This document shows, piece by piece, positions 1 through 6,172 of a stretch of 6,692 nucleotides of DNA (its first letter is position 1; each line of letters begins with the position of its first letter). The notes beneath the pieces are model-generated. The model saw only the letters and a list, made by a program, of their open reading frames with translations. It had not been told where the DNA came from and made no database searches. A program made the translations under genes and the position numbers. Where the stretch lies: contig CASBQH010000467.1 of assembly GCA_949127695.1 (NCBI GenBank), positions 1 through 6,692 of the forward strand, in the 5' to 3' direction. Source of the DNA: Synechococcales cyanobacterium PMM_0073 (GTDB lineage: Bacteria; Cyanobacteriota; Cyanobacteriia; Elainellales; Elainellaceae).

Positions 1-15
1 TAGGAGCAGAATCTT

Positions 16-891
16 GTGAACTTTCAGTCCGTGATTGCCACGTTAAATCAGTTTTGGAGCGAGCGCGGCTGCTTGATTGTGCAGCCCTACGACACCGAAA
101 AGGGCGCGGGCACCAAAAGCCCCCATACTTTTCTGCGAGCGCTGGGTCCGGAGCCTTGGTCGGTCGCCTATGTCGAACCCTGCCGCCGTCCGGCAGATGG
201 CCGCTATGGCGAGAACCCGAATCGGGTACAGCATTATTATCAATATCAGGTGCTGATCAAGCCCTCGCCTGAGAACATTCAGGAGATTTACCTGGAGTCG
301 CTGAAGGCGCTGGGGATCAAGCCGGAAGACCACGATATCCGGTTTGTGGAAGACAACTGGGAGGATGCGGCGGTGGGAGCCTGGGGCGTCGGTTGGGAGG
401 TCTGGCTAGACGGCATGGAGGTGACGCAGTTTACCTATTTTCAGCAGTGCGGCGGCCTAGACTGTCGGCCTGTGTCAATTGAAATTACCTACGGCCTAGA
501 GCGGCTGGCGATGTATTTGCAAGAGGTTAACTCAATCTTTGAGATTCACTGGAACGATCAGCTTTCCTATGGCGATGTCTACCTGCAAGCCGAAATCGAA
601 AACTCGACCTACAACTTTGAAGCTTCCGATCCCGAAACGCTGTTTGGGCTATTCGGCATCTACGAGCGCGAGGCGAATCGGCTAATGCAGGCCAAGCTGG
701 TGCTGCCCGCGTTTGACCAGGTGCTGAAATGCTCGCATACCTTTAATCTGCTGGATGCCAGAGGCGTAATTTCAGTCACAGAGCGCACCCGCTACATTGG
801 CCGGATTCGCAGCCTCGCGCGGCAGGTAGCACAGCTCTATCTCCAACAGCGCGAGGCGCTAGGATTTCCGCTGCTCAAACAAGCCGCCTAG
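16..891 (+). CDS. glyQ: Glycyl-tRNA synthetase alpha subunit
   Basis: Cytosolic enzyme subunit that, with the beta subunit GlyS, charges tRNA-Gly with glycine using ATP (bacterial alpha2beta2 form). The 291-residue product matches GlyQ over its whole length: a CLIVQPYD segment at residues 19-26, FLRALGPEP at 39-47, [10 protein letters not shown] at 61-70 followed by QHYYQYQV, the RFVEDNWE block at 109-116, [19 protein letters not shown] at 126-144, [11 protein letters not shown] at 157-167, and the C-terminal [15 protein letters not shown] at 243-257. These blocks build the class II catalytic core. Usual family length is about 290-305, so it is complete. The start is GTG, chosen because AGGAG (2-6) lies 9 nt upstream and the protein begins where the family does. 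No glyS is in view, consistent with separate alpha and beta genes. It is followed by a 214-bp gap with its own promoter, so it is probably not co-transcribed with the next gene. Confidence 0.97.
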   Translation: MNFQSVIATLNQFWSERGCLIVQPYDTEKGAGTKSPHTFLRALGPEPWSVAYVEPCRRPADGRYGENPNRVQHYYQYQVLIKPSPENIQEIYLESLKALGIKPEDHDIRFVEDNWEDAAVGAWGVGWEVWLDGMEVTQFTYFQQCGGLDCRPVSIEITYGLERLAMYLQEVNSIFEIHWNDQLSYGDVYLQAEIENSTYNFEASDPETLFGLFGIYEREANRLMQAKLVLPAFDQVLKCSHTFNLLDARGVISVTERTRYIGRIRSLARQVAQLYLQQREALGFPLLKQAA

Positions 892-920
892 ATTCTTGCC
901 CAAATCTTTGTCAAATCTAT

Positions 921-949
921 GTGACGTTTTGGGACAACCCTCGTATACT
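921..949 (+). promoter_or_regulatory. Probable sigma70-type promoter of the ftsL-like/ftsI operon
   Basis: A -10 hexamer TATACT (944-949; 5 of 6 to TATAAT) lies exactly 17 bp after GTGACG (921-926; 4 of 6 to TTGACA). It is the best promoter-like match in the 892-1105 gap and points to the gene at 1106. Transcription would start near 956, giving a leader of roughly 150 nt. The rest of the gap holds only small imperfect inverted repeats: GCTCA/TGAGC at 997-1008 and CCTGC/GCAGG at 1070-1085. The assignment rests on consensus and spacing only. Confidence 0.55.
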
Positions 950-1105
950 GCTGGAGAAGCAATTTACAAAGCTCAAAGATTGCTACAGGTAAGGTGGCTC
1001 AGTTGAGCTAGCGCTATCTCTGGTGGTTTGGAGCTTAATTGGGCATTTAGATTAATTCATGGCAAGCGACCTGCATCACAGCAGGCAATCTAGAAGGCAA
1101 GTTCT

Positions 1106-1588
1106 ATGGCTCCTCGGTCGGGTGACTCTAATCGGCGTATTCAATCGGCTCGTGCTGCCAAACTAGAGGCTGTCAAGCCAGAGGTTGTCCCATCAGCTGG
1201 CTCAAGTTCTAAGCCCCGCAGCTTTCGCCCAAAGCGCCCACTTTGGCTAACGCTGATGCTCTGGACACAGCGCGGATCTTCGCTGGTAACGCTGATGTTA
1301 GGCGCGGCCATTCTCGTTACCTATGGCTGGACGGTCTATATTCAGCAGCAGTGGGGGCGCGAATTTGACCAGCTAGAGGCGATGAAAAAGCAGGAGCGAC
1401 AGATGATTTCAGCCAACGAGGTGCTAAAAAACCAGATGGCGGAGCAGGCCGAAAAGCCGACGGTGGGGCTGTTGCTGCCCGACCCCGGCAATGCTATCTT
1501 TTTGACGCCCGCACCAGAGCGCCCAGCCGTGAAAGCCAGCCCAACGCCGCTCGTGGAGTCTGCGCCAACTCGTCCGCTCGGCTACTGA
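1106..1588 (+). CDS. Small single-pass membrane protein, FtsL-like by topology and position
   Basis: The 160-residue product has a basic, low-complexity cytoplasmic tail (about 1-56, rich in Arg, Lys, Ser and Pro), one hydrophobic segment (about 58-79, starting SSLVTLMLGAAILV), and a charged Gln/Glu/Lys-rich helix (about 80-117) that looks like a short coiled coil. A proline-rich tail follows (about 118-160), with PDPGNAIFL at 125-133. This is the bitopic, inside-to-outside layout of FtsL/FtsB-type division proteins. It lies 63 bp upstream of ftsI, where FtsL sits in classical division clusters. FtsL proteins are poorly conserved in sequence, so the call is inference from topology and context. 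If right, it would bridge and activate the FtsW-FtsI septal synthase at the inner membrane. AGAAGG (1092-1097) lies 8 nt before the ATG and supports the start. The alternative is a lineage-specific membrane protein of unknown function. Confidence 0.6.
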   Translation: MAPRSGDSNRRIQSARAAKLEAVKPEVVPSAGSSSKPRSFRPKRPLWLTLMLWTQRGSSLVTLMLGAAILVTYGWTVYIQQQWGREFDQLEAMKKQERQMISANEVLKNQMAEQAEKPTVGLLLPDPGNAIFLTPAPERPAVKASPTPLVESAPTRPLGY

Positions 1589-1651
1589 GATCAGGCTGAG
1601 AGCAAGCCGGGAAGAGCGCTGGGGTAGAGCTAAAGTCTTGAGGTTTCGCAT

Positions 1652-3709
1652 ATGGCTATTTCGTTTCGTCCCTTTCAACGCCCGTCTCGATCGAGCCGCC
1701 GTCATCCGCGTTCAGTGCGGTCGAGCTTGCCGCGAACAGGTGCTGGAGAACGCGGCTCGAAAGTGGTATCGCTGCGACAGGCTCGACTCTCTCGGCTCTC
1801 GATGGCCTCGCCGCGCTCTCGGCTGCTGATTGTCTGGCTGCTTTTAATGGCGGGGACGCTGGCGCTGATGGTAAATCTGCTGCGGCTGCAAGTCTTTGAT
1901 GGCAAAATGCTGCAAGCCCGCGCCAAGGCACAGCAAACCGTCTTGATGAGTGCCGCCGTGCCGCGTCGCTCAATTATCGACCGCGAAGGCAATGTCTTGG
2001 CGATCGATAAGCCGATCTATACGCTCTACGCCCACCCAATTTTGTTTCAGCAGCAGTCAGAAACCATTGCCGTGTCGCTGGCTCCGCTGCTGAAAAAGCC
2101 GCTGGATCAAGTGCAGCAGATGCTGAGTCAGGGCGAGAGCGGCATCCGGTTGGCAGATGATCTCTCGGAAGAAACCGCCAACGATCTGCGTCGTCTGGAG
2201 CTAGATGGCCTAGAGCTGGTGCCACAGCAGGAGCGCCTCTATCCGCAGCAGGGGCTGTTCGCCAATATTGTCGGCTATGTGAATGTCGATCGGCAGGGGC
2301 AGGCGGGGCTGGAATATAGCCAGGAAGAACAGCTGGCGCGTCCTGTGCCCGAAACCGAAATCAGCCGCTCTGGCGACGGCTCGGTGATGCCAGACGGCAT
2401 TTCTCAGGACTTTGCCCAGCATGACGATTTGCAGCTCCAGCTAACGCTAGATAGCCGCCTCCAGCGCGCCACGCGCTATGCCCTGAAGCAGCAGACTGAC
2501 AAATATAAAGCAAAACGCGGCGTGGCGATTGTGATGGATGTGCAGGATGGCTCCATTCTGGCAATGGCCGCAGAGCCGTCGTTTGATGCCAACAAATATT
2601 ACAAAACCGATCTCGAAACCCTGCGCGATTGGGTCGTCACTGATGTCTATGAGCCGGGTTCGACCTTTAAGCCGATCAATATTGCGATTGCCTTAGAGTC
2701 AGGAGCCGTCAAGCCCAAAGACCACTTTTATGACGAAGGCTCAATTCAGATTGGCGAATGGCCGATCCAAAACAGCGACTACGAATCAGCCGGCGGCCGA
2801 GGCAGCCTGTCGGTCAGCGAAATTTTGCAGTATTCCAGCAACGTCGGCATGGTGCGTGTGATGCAGCGGCTAAATCCTGGCATTTTTTACGGCTGGCTAG
2901 AGAAGCTAAAGCTGGGCGAACCGACTGGGATTGACCTGCCGTTTGAGGCTCCGGGGCAGGTGAAAAAATATACGCAGTTCACCAGCGTTCGGGTTGAACC
3001 CGCCACGACTGCATTTGGACAGGGCTTTTCGCTGACGCCAATCAAGCTGATTCAGCTACATGCCACGCTGGCCAACGGCGGCAAGCTGGTGACGCCGCAT
3101 GTGGTCAAAGGGCTAGTAGACTCGCAGGGCAAGCTGAAATGGCAGCCTGATCACGCCAAGCCGCAGGAAGTGTTCACGCCCAAAACCACCCAGGCCGTGC
3201 TGGAAATGATGGAAGATGTGGTGAAGGAGGGCACCGGGGTACCTGCCCAGATCGCCGGATATCGGATCGCAGGCAAGACGGGCACGGCGCAGAAGGCCAG
3301 CCAATACGGGGGCTATAGCAACGCTCGTATCACCAGCTTTATTGGCATTCTGCCGGTTGAAGCGCCCCGATATGCGGTGCTGTCGGTGGTAGACGAGCCG
3401 CAGGGCGACGATGCCTATGGCTCAACGGTGTCTGCTCCGGTGGTAAAAGCGGTGATGGAGGCGCTGATTGCAACTGAGCGAATTCCGCCCACCCAGCCTG
3501 AAGCCGTCAGCTCAAAAGACGAGGTGAGTGATTTGCCCTCCGATCTGCGTGAAGCAATTGATTTTCGCAACCAGATTAATCACGCTGAGCCAAAGCCCGA
3601 CAGCTCGCCCAGCGACGCCTCCGCGCCGACGATTGCTGATCCTGCCGCAGTCGCTGATGGTCAGGACGGGGCACAAGATGGGACAGAAGATGCGACTCTA
3701 GATCCATAG
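1652..3709 (+). CDS. ftsI: Class B penicillin-binding protein, septal peptidoglycan transpeptidase FtsI (PBP3/PBP2 type)
   Basis: Membrane-anchored D,D-transpeptidase that cross-links septal peptidoglycan during division, with FtsW as the usual glycosyltransferase partner. Layout of the 685 residues: an arginine/serine-rich cytoplasmic tail (1-56), one transmembrane anchor (about 57-77, LLIVWLLLMAGTLALMV), the PBP dimerisation domain (about 95-260, beginning with the PRRSIIDREGNVLA signature at 104-117), and a transpeptidase domain (about 285-605). All three catalytic motifs are present: S337-T-F-K340 with nucleophile Ser337, S395-S-N397, and K542-T-G-T545. No PASTA repeat is seen. The last 75 or so residues (611-685) form an acidic Pro/Asp/Ala-rich tail, probably disordered. 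GAGG (1640-1643) lies 8 nt before the ATG. An internal Met51 just before the anchor is a possible alternative start. Context (FtsL-like gene upstream) favours the divisome enzyme over the elongation enzyme. Confidence 0.93.
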   Translation: MAISFRPFQRPSRSSRRHPRSVRSSLPRTGAGERGSKVVSLRQARLSRLSMASPRSRLLIVWLLLMAGTLALMVNLLRLQVFDGKMLQARAKAQQTVLMSAAVPRRSIIDREGNVLAIDKPIYTLYAHPILFQQQSETIAVSLAPLLKKPLDQVQQMLSQGESGIRLADDLSEETANDLRRLELDGLELVPQQERLYPQQGLFANIVGYVNVDRQGQAGLEYSQEEQLARPVPETEISRSGDGSVMPDGISQDFAQHDDLQLQLTLDSRLQRATRYALKQQTDKYKAKRGVAIVMDVQDGSILAMAAEPSFDANKYYKTDLETLRDWVVTDVYEPGSTFKPINIAIALESGAVKPKDHFYDEGSIQIGEWPIQNSDYESAGGRGSLSVSEILQYSSNVGMVRVMQRLNPGIFYGWLEKLKLGEPTGIDLPFEAPGQVKKYTQFTSVRVEPATTAFGQGFSLTPIKLIQLHATLANGGKLVTPHVVKGLVDSQGKLKWQPDHAKPQEVFTPKTTQAVLEMMEDVVKEGTGVPAQIAGYRIAGKTGTAQKASQYGGYSNARITSFIGILPVEAPRYAVLSVVDEPQGDDAYGSTVSAPVVKAVMEALIATERIPPTQPEAVSSKDEVSDLPSDLREAIDFRNQINHAEPKPDSSPSDASAPTIADPAAVADGQDGAQDGTEDATLDP

Positions 3710-3715
3710 GAATTC

Positions 3716-3723
3716 GCGATCGC
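3716..3723. repeat. HIP1 palindrome GCGATCGC
   Basis: A complete copy of the 8-bp highly iterated palindrome of cyanobacteria lies in the 31-bp gap between ftsI and the DUF4336 gene. It is the only full copy I found in the window. It supports a cyanobacterial source but has no known function at this site. Confidence 0.8.
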
Positions 3724-3740
3724 AGCTTCTAAGCACAGAG

Positions 3741-4922
3741 ATGACCGGACATACGCAATCTATCACTTCCCATTCCAAAGACTGGGCTTGGCCTTACTGG
3801 CTGCCGGTGCCGATCTATCCTTACGGCCAGCGCCGCACCCTGCGACAGGAGATTATTCCAGAGTGGATCTGGACGTTCGATCAGATCCAGGGGATTTTTT
3901 ATGTGGTGGTGCCGATTCGGATGACGGTGGTGCGGCTAGAGGCAGGCGGTCTGCTGGTCTATGCGCCGGTGGCTCCCACGCCGGAATGTCTGCGGCTGGT
4001 GCAAGAGCTGGTTGAGCAGTACGGCGAAGTCAAGTACATTATTCTGCCGACGGTTTCGGGGCTGGAGCATAAGGTGTTTGTCGGGCCGTTTGCGCGGCGG
4101 TTTGCTACGGCTCAGGTATATATTGCGCCGCATCAGTGGAGCTTTCCGCTGAATCTGCCGTTGCGCTGGCTGGGCTTCCCAATGGCGCGGGTGCAGATCT
4201 TGCCAGAGCAGAGCGCTGATGCCCCGTTTGCCGACGAGTTTGACTATGCGATGCTGGGTCCAATTCAGCTGGGGCTAGGTCCGTTTGCCGAAGTCGCCTT
4301 TTATCACCGTCGTTCGCGCAGCCTGCTGGTGACGGACTCGGTGCTGTCAGTCCCCAACGATCCGCCTGCGGTGGTGCAGCTCGACCCGTTCCCGCTGCTG
4401 TTTCACGCCAAAGACAGCGCCTTGGACAACCCGATTGATCATCCTGCCAATCGTCGCAAAGGCTGGTGGCGGACTGCCCTGTTTGCCTTTTACTTTCAGC
4501 CCAGCGCTCTGACTGTGCCCGGTTTGGCGGAGCTGCTGCGCGAGGCGGTTAAAGCGCCCGACCGCTCTAAAAAAGCCTATTTCGGCCTGTTTCCGTTTCG
4601 TTGGAAAGCCAACTGGCAGGAGTCGTTCGCGGCATTGCATCGAGGCGGTCAGCTGTTTGTCGCGCCAGTTTTGCAGGCGTTGATTCTCAACCGTGCGCCA
4701 GAAGCGACGCTCGCCTGGGTGGAGCGGGTGGCAAGCTGGGACTTTGAGCGGATTTTGCCCTGCCACTTAGAAGCGCCCATCGCAGCCAGCCCAGAGCAGT
4801 TTCGCCGCGCTTTCGGCTTTTTGCAGGGACAGCCTGATCTGCCCGAATCAGACTTTGAGTTTCTGCGTGAGCTAGAGGAAACGCTGGTGCAGCGAGGGGT
4901 TACGCCGCCGATTCAGTCGTGA
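3741..4922 (+). CDS. DUF4336 domain-containing protein (degenerate metallo-beta-lactamase-like fold)
   Basis: The 393-residue product resembles the DUF4336 family, which is common in cyanobacteria and photosynthetic eukaryotes and has no established function. The fold appears related to metallo-beta-lactamases. Visible landmarks are a strand-rich start (residues 51-75, with VVPIRMTVVRL and GGLLVYAPV), LPTVSGLEHKVFVGPFARRF at 102-121 followed by AQVYIAP at 124-130, LLVTDSV at 195-201 with Asp199 where the fold has its bridging Asp, and ILPCHLEAPI at 338-347 with His342 where the last metal His is expected. The classical HxHxDH motif is missing (only LEHKVF), so two-metal hydrolase activity is doubtful. 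No signal peptide or clear membrane helix is seen. It starts 31 bp after ftsI on the same strand and is probably co-transcribed. The start has only a weak ribosome site (AGAG adjoining the ATG), so the exact start is less certain. Confidence 0.8.
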   Translation: MTGHTQSITSHSKDWAWPYWLPVPIYPYGQRRTLRQEIIPEWIWTFDQIQGIFYVVVPIRMTVVRLEAGGLLVYAPVAPTPECLRLVQELVEQYGEVKYIILPTVSGLEHKVFVGPFARRFATAQVYIAPHQWSFPLNLPLRWLGFPMARVQILPEQSADAPFADEFDYAMLGPIQLGLGPFAEVAFYHRRSRSLLVTDSVLSVPNDPPAVVQLDPFPLLFHAKDSALDNPIDHPANRRKGWWRTALFAFYFQPSALTVPGLAELLREAVKAPDRSKKAYFGLFPFRWKANWQESFAALHRGGQLFVAPVLQALILNRAPEATLAWVERVASWDFERILPCHLEAPIAASPEQFRRAFGFLQGQPDLPESDFEFLRELEETLVQRGVTPPIQS

Positions 4923-4929
4923 TTTGAAG

Positions 4930-4952
4930 AGTTCCGCCGCTCGCCCCGCCTC
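4930..4952 (-). repeat. Spacer element copy D (truncated)
   Basis: Positions 4930-4949 match copy A (5546-5565) at 17 of 20 bases, and 4939-4952 match copy B (6117-6130) at 13 of 14. It lies after the last gene of the array and stops about 8 bases short of the DUF4336 stop codon, where similarity fades. On the - strand it reads EAGRAAEL, which corresponds to the same frame in copies A and B. The palindromic half of the element is lost or too diverged to see. The surrounding 105-bp convergent gap (4923-5027) shows no convincing terminator. Confidence 0.55.
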
Positions 4953-5027
4953 GGCTATCTGCTGCGATTGGTGAAGAACAATCTCAGCCGCCGCCAAAGC
5001 TGCTTTCAAAAGGCTGCTTGCGGCAAT

Positions 5028-5261
5028 CTAGTCAAGCCGATCTTCGGTGAACTGGTCGATGGCTTCGACAATGCCTTCGGAATAGGGTTCTAGAACCGTT
5101 GCTGCGACATGCAGATCGGCTAGCGCCTGACTAAATTCTTCGGAGTTGGAGTCGGTGGACTGTAGAATTTCGATGGCTTTGATGGCTTGCTCTAGCTGCG
5201 GGCGGTAGTCTGCAAGGTGACGGTTTAGACTGGTCAACGACTTTTCAAATCTGGCAATCAT
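5028..5261 (-). CDS. Small helical protein of unknown function, 77 residues (copy 1; second gene of the pair)
   Basis: I do not recognise a named family. The protein is acidic and looks entirely helical: a first amphipathic helix at about 2-33 (MIARFEKSLTSLNRHLADY...) and a second at about 40-72 (FSQALADLHVAATVLEPY...), split by a Ser/Asp/Asn-rich turn (35-40). This suggests a helical hairpin or four-helix bundle. There is no signal peptide, membrane segment or catalytic motif. Its ATG overlaps the stop of the 64-residue gene by 4 bases (ATGA, 5258-5261), and a GGAGG site sits 8 nt upstream inside that gene, so the two are translationally coupled and probably made in similar amounts. A paralogue at 6173-6406 is identical at 72 of 77 residues. 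Tight pairing, duplication and a HicBA neighbour would fit a toxin-antitoxin or two-subunit module, but this is inference. Confidence 0.75.
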   Translation of the reverse strand: MIARFEKSLTSLNRHLADYRPQLEQAIKAIEILQSTDSNSEEFSQALADLHVAATVLEPYSEGIVEAIDQFTEDRLD

Positions 5262-5452
5262 TGGCTGAGCCTCCGCTCAAGTTTGACAATTTGTTGACGG
5301 CAGCTAAGCACTGTTTTTTCCCAATGTAGGATCAATCCCTGATCTTGCTCCTCTATTGGCTTGTTGCGCTCATTGGCGAGCTTGTCTAGATGTTCTTTGA
5401 GGGCGCGATGTTGTCCTTCTAACTGTTTGCGATAATCCTTATTCTTGGTCAT
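5258..5452 (-). CDS. Small coiled-coil protein of unknown function, 64 residues (copy 1; first gene of the pair)
   Basis: Unrecognised family. The product is highly charged (Lys, Arg, Glu and Gln rich) and almost wholly helical by eye. Helix 1 is about 5-30 (DYRKQLEGQHRALKEHLDKL) and helix 2 about 35-63 (with LHWEKTVLSCRQQIVKLERRL), with leucines and other hydrophobics spaced in heptad-like fashion, suggesting an antiparallel coiled-coil hairpin. There is no signal peptide, membrane segment or enzyme motif. Its start is supported by the conserved MTKNKDYRKQLEG beginning in both copies, although only a weak GAG-type ribosome site precedes it. It overlaps the next gene by 4 bases. The paralogue at 6403-6597 matches at 56 of 64 residues, with changes at 15, 19, 30, 32, 34, 42, 50 and 64. 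Basic charge could suit nucleic-acid binding or pairing with the acidic 77-residue partner. Function is unknown. Confidence 0.75.
   Translation of the reverse strand: MTKNKDYRKQLEGQHRALKEHLDKLANERNKPIEEQDQGLILHWEKTVLSCRQQIVKLERRLSQ
5270..5274 (-). promoter_or_regulatory. Internal Shine-Dalgarno GGAGG for the 77-residue gene (copy 1)
   Basis: A GGAGG lies 8 nt before the overlapping ATG, within the final codons of the 64-residue gene. It fixes the start of the 77-residue gene and allows strong reinitiation. The same site is kept in copy 2. Confidence 0.8.
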
Positions 5453-5525
5453 GTCTCGCTCACAAGCCGCCCTATTAATTTTTGCAAAATCCGCCTATCT
5501 ATGGGTTAATTTTTCAACACCGCCT

Positions 5526-5565
5526 GCATCGTCGGATGATCTGACAGTTCTGCCGCTTGCCCTGC
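5526..5565 (-). repeat. Spacer element copy A
   Basis: Positions 5526-5545 match copy C (6672-6691) at 17 of 20 and copy B (6091-6110) at 15 of 20. Positions 5546-5565 match copy D at 17 of 20, and 5555-5565 match copy B at 10 of 11. It lies between the hicA stop and the 64-residue gene, 74 bp upstream of that start. It holds a near-palindrome TCGGAT-g-ATCTGA (5532-5544). On the - strand it reads AGQAAELSDHPTMQAVLKN and then a stop (5506-5508). No start codon is seen, so it looks like the tail of a lost gene or a non-coding element. Confidence 0.7.
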
Positions 5566-5576
5566 AATAGTCTGAA

Positions 5577-5819
5577 TTATGAGAAAAGGCGTTCTATGAG
5601 TTGCTCACGGGTCAGTTCAAAGTGAGTCTCAATGTCTCGCAGAATGGCGTTGAGTGTGCCGATTTTGATTGGGCTGTGGTTCGGGACTGTGAGATGGTGC
5701 TCACCGTTTTGTTCTGTGGTGAGACGAATATGGCTGCCGGTTTGATGGACGGTTTTATAGCCAAGTTGCTTCAAGATTTTCGCTAGCGCTTCACCGGAGA
5801 GATCGCGGGGCAACTTCAT
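5577..5819 (-). CDS. hicA: HicA-family mRNA interferase toxin
   Basis: Small toxin of a type II toxin-antitoxin system. HicA cleaves mRNA and slows translation when free of its antitoxin. The 80-residue product has the family's double-stranded-RNA-binding-like layout: an N-terminal helix (SGEALAKILKQLGY, 8-21), the GSH motif with the expected catalytic His30 (HQTGSHIRL, 25-33), a HHLTVPNH strand (41-48), and the closing SPIKIGTLNAILRDI segment (49-63). Length is normal for the family, so it appears intact. Its ATG overlaps the hicB stop by 4 bases (ATGA, 5816-5819), and no good ribosome site is seen at normal spacing, so its translation probably depends on ribosomes finishing hicB. This would keep antitoxin in excess. 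The antitoxin-first order is the reverse of the classical hicAB arrangement. Confidence 0.93.
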   Translation of the reverse strand: MKLPRDLSGEALAKILKQLGYKTVHQTGSHIRLTTEQNGEHHLTVPNHSPIKIGTLNAILRDIETHFELTREQLIERLFS

Positions 5820-6025
5820 GAGGCGATGACTTCATCATGGACAATGTGGAGCCGAATCAGTTTAGGACGGGTTTGCTCGTCTGCAAAGTGGCAGTGAACG
5901 GCATCGCGCAGATAGATTCTGAGGTCTTTGAGGCTGTCGGCTTGGGTGAAGATGGATTCTCCGATGGCTCTGGCTGTGTAGCCGCCTTCTGGATCGTCTT
6001 CAACCAGAAAGATGATTTCGGTCAT
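5816..6025 (-). CDS. hicB: Short HicB-like antitoxin
   Basis: Probable antitoxin that binds and neutralises the HicA encoded directly downstream. The 69-residue product resembles the short HicB-like proteins found next to hicA in cyanobacteria: a first strand TEIIFLVEDDPEGGYTARAIG (2-22), where EDDPEGGYTA is the family's typical turn, then IFTQADSLKDLRIYLRDAVHCHF (25-47). It has only the partial RNase H-like domain. The C-terminal helix-turn-helix or ribbon-helix-helix domain of longer HicB proteins is absent, so self-repression through this domain is not expected. An AAGG (6034-6037 on the opposite strand) lies 8 nt before the ATG and supports the start. Members of this short family are sometimes mislabelled as 2-oxoisovalerate dehydrogenase subunits, but nothing here supports that activity. 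Confidence 0.87.
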   Translation of the reverse strand: MTEIIFLVEDDPEGGYTARAIGESIFTQADSLKDLRIYLRDAVHCHFADEQTRPKLIRLHIVHDEVIAS

Positions 6026-6090
6026 GGGTGCTGCCTTTAACTGACGCTCTTAGTTTAGCCCGTCTGCTCTGCCCGAATCTGCGCCAGCCC

Positions 6091-6118
6091 GCGTCACCGG
6101 ATGCTCCGACGGTGACGC
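6091..6118. repeat. Perfect 9-bp inverted repeat upstream of hicBA
   Basis: GCGTCACCG (6091-6099) and CGGTGACGC (6110-6118) are exact reverse complements around a 10-nt loop (6100-6109). It lies inside spacer element B, 66-93 bp upstream of the hicB start. No T-run follows on either strand, so it is not a typical intrinsic terminator. It could be an operator, an mRNA-processing hairpin or part of a mobile repeat. Confidence 0.6.
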
Positions 6119-6130
6119 TCGCCCTGCCTC
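6091..6130 (-). repeat. Spacer element copy B
   Basis: Positions 6091-6110 match copy C at 18 of 20 bases and copy A at 15 of 20. Positions 6117-6130 match copy D at 13 of 14. On the - strand it reads EAGRASPSEHPVTRA, parallel to copies A, C and D. It sits in the 147-bp gap between the 77-residue gene (copy 2) and hicB, at about the same distance upstream of hicB as copies A and C are upstream of the 64-residue genes. A 28-residue open frame with an ATG (6050-6136) runs through it but has no support as a gene. Confidence 0.65.
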
Positions 6131-6172
6131 TTTCATGCGGCATTGATTTCAGCAGGCCGCGCTTGCTGGGCG

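Larger units (their letters stand above)
5028..5545 (-). repeat. Duplicated unit, copy 1 (64/77 gene pair plus leader)
   Basis: This 518-bp block corresponds to 6173-6691 (519 bp). By hand count the 77-codon gene differs at about 18 of 234 bases and the 64-codon gene at about 21 of 195. The upstream spacer is visibly more diverged. The copies are in direct orientation, with hicBA and spacer DNA between them. Confidence 0.85.

Noticed and set aside
899..933. CCCAAA/TTTGGG inverted repeat after glyQ as a terminator
   Set aside because: Only 6 AT-rich base pairs around a 23-nt loop with no T-run, and it overlaps the proposed promoter.
1059..1166. Short 35-codon frame (MASDLHHSRQ...) overlapping the start of the FtsL-like gene
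   Set aside because: No ribosome site precedes it and it is not needed to explain the region. A regulatory upstream frame cannot be excluded.
4347..4766. 139-codon open frame antisense to the DUF4336 gene
   Set aside because: It is a shadow of a well-supported gene, with Arg/Gln-heavy composition and no recognisable domain or ribosome site.
4987..5024. GCCGC/GCGGC stem in the convergent gap as a bidirectional terminator
   Set aside because: The stem is short and bulged and has no T-run on either side.
5601..6040. + strand open frames opposite hicA (5601-5786) and hicB (5837-6040)
   Set aside because: HicA and HicB family motifs are clear on the - strand. The opposite frames have no family resemblance.
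6050..6136. 28-residue open frame with ATG across element B
   Set aside because: It is best explained as the reading frame of the repeated element. It has no ribosome site, and the parallel frames in A and D lack a start codon.
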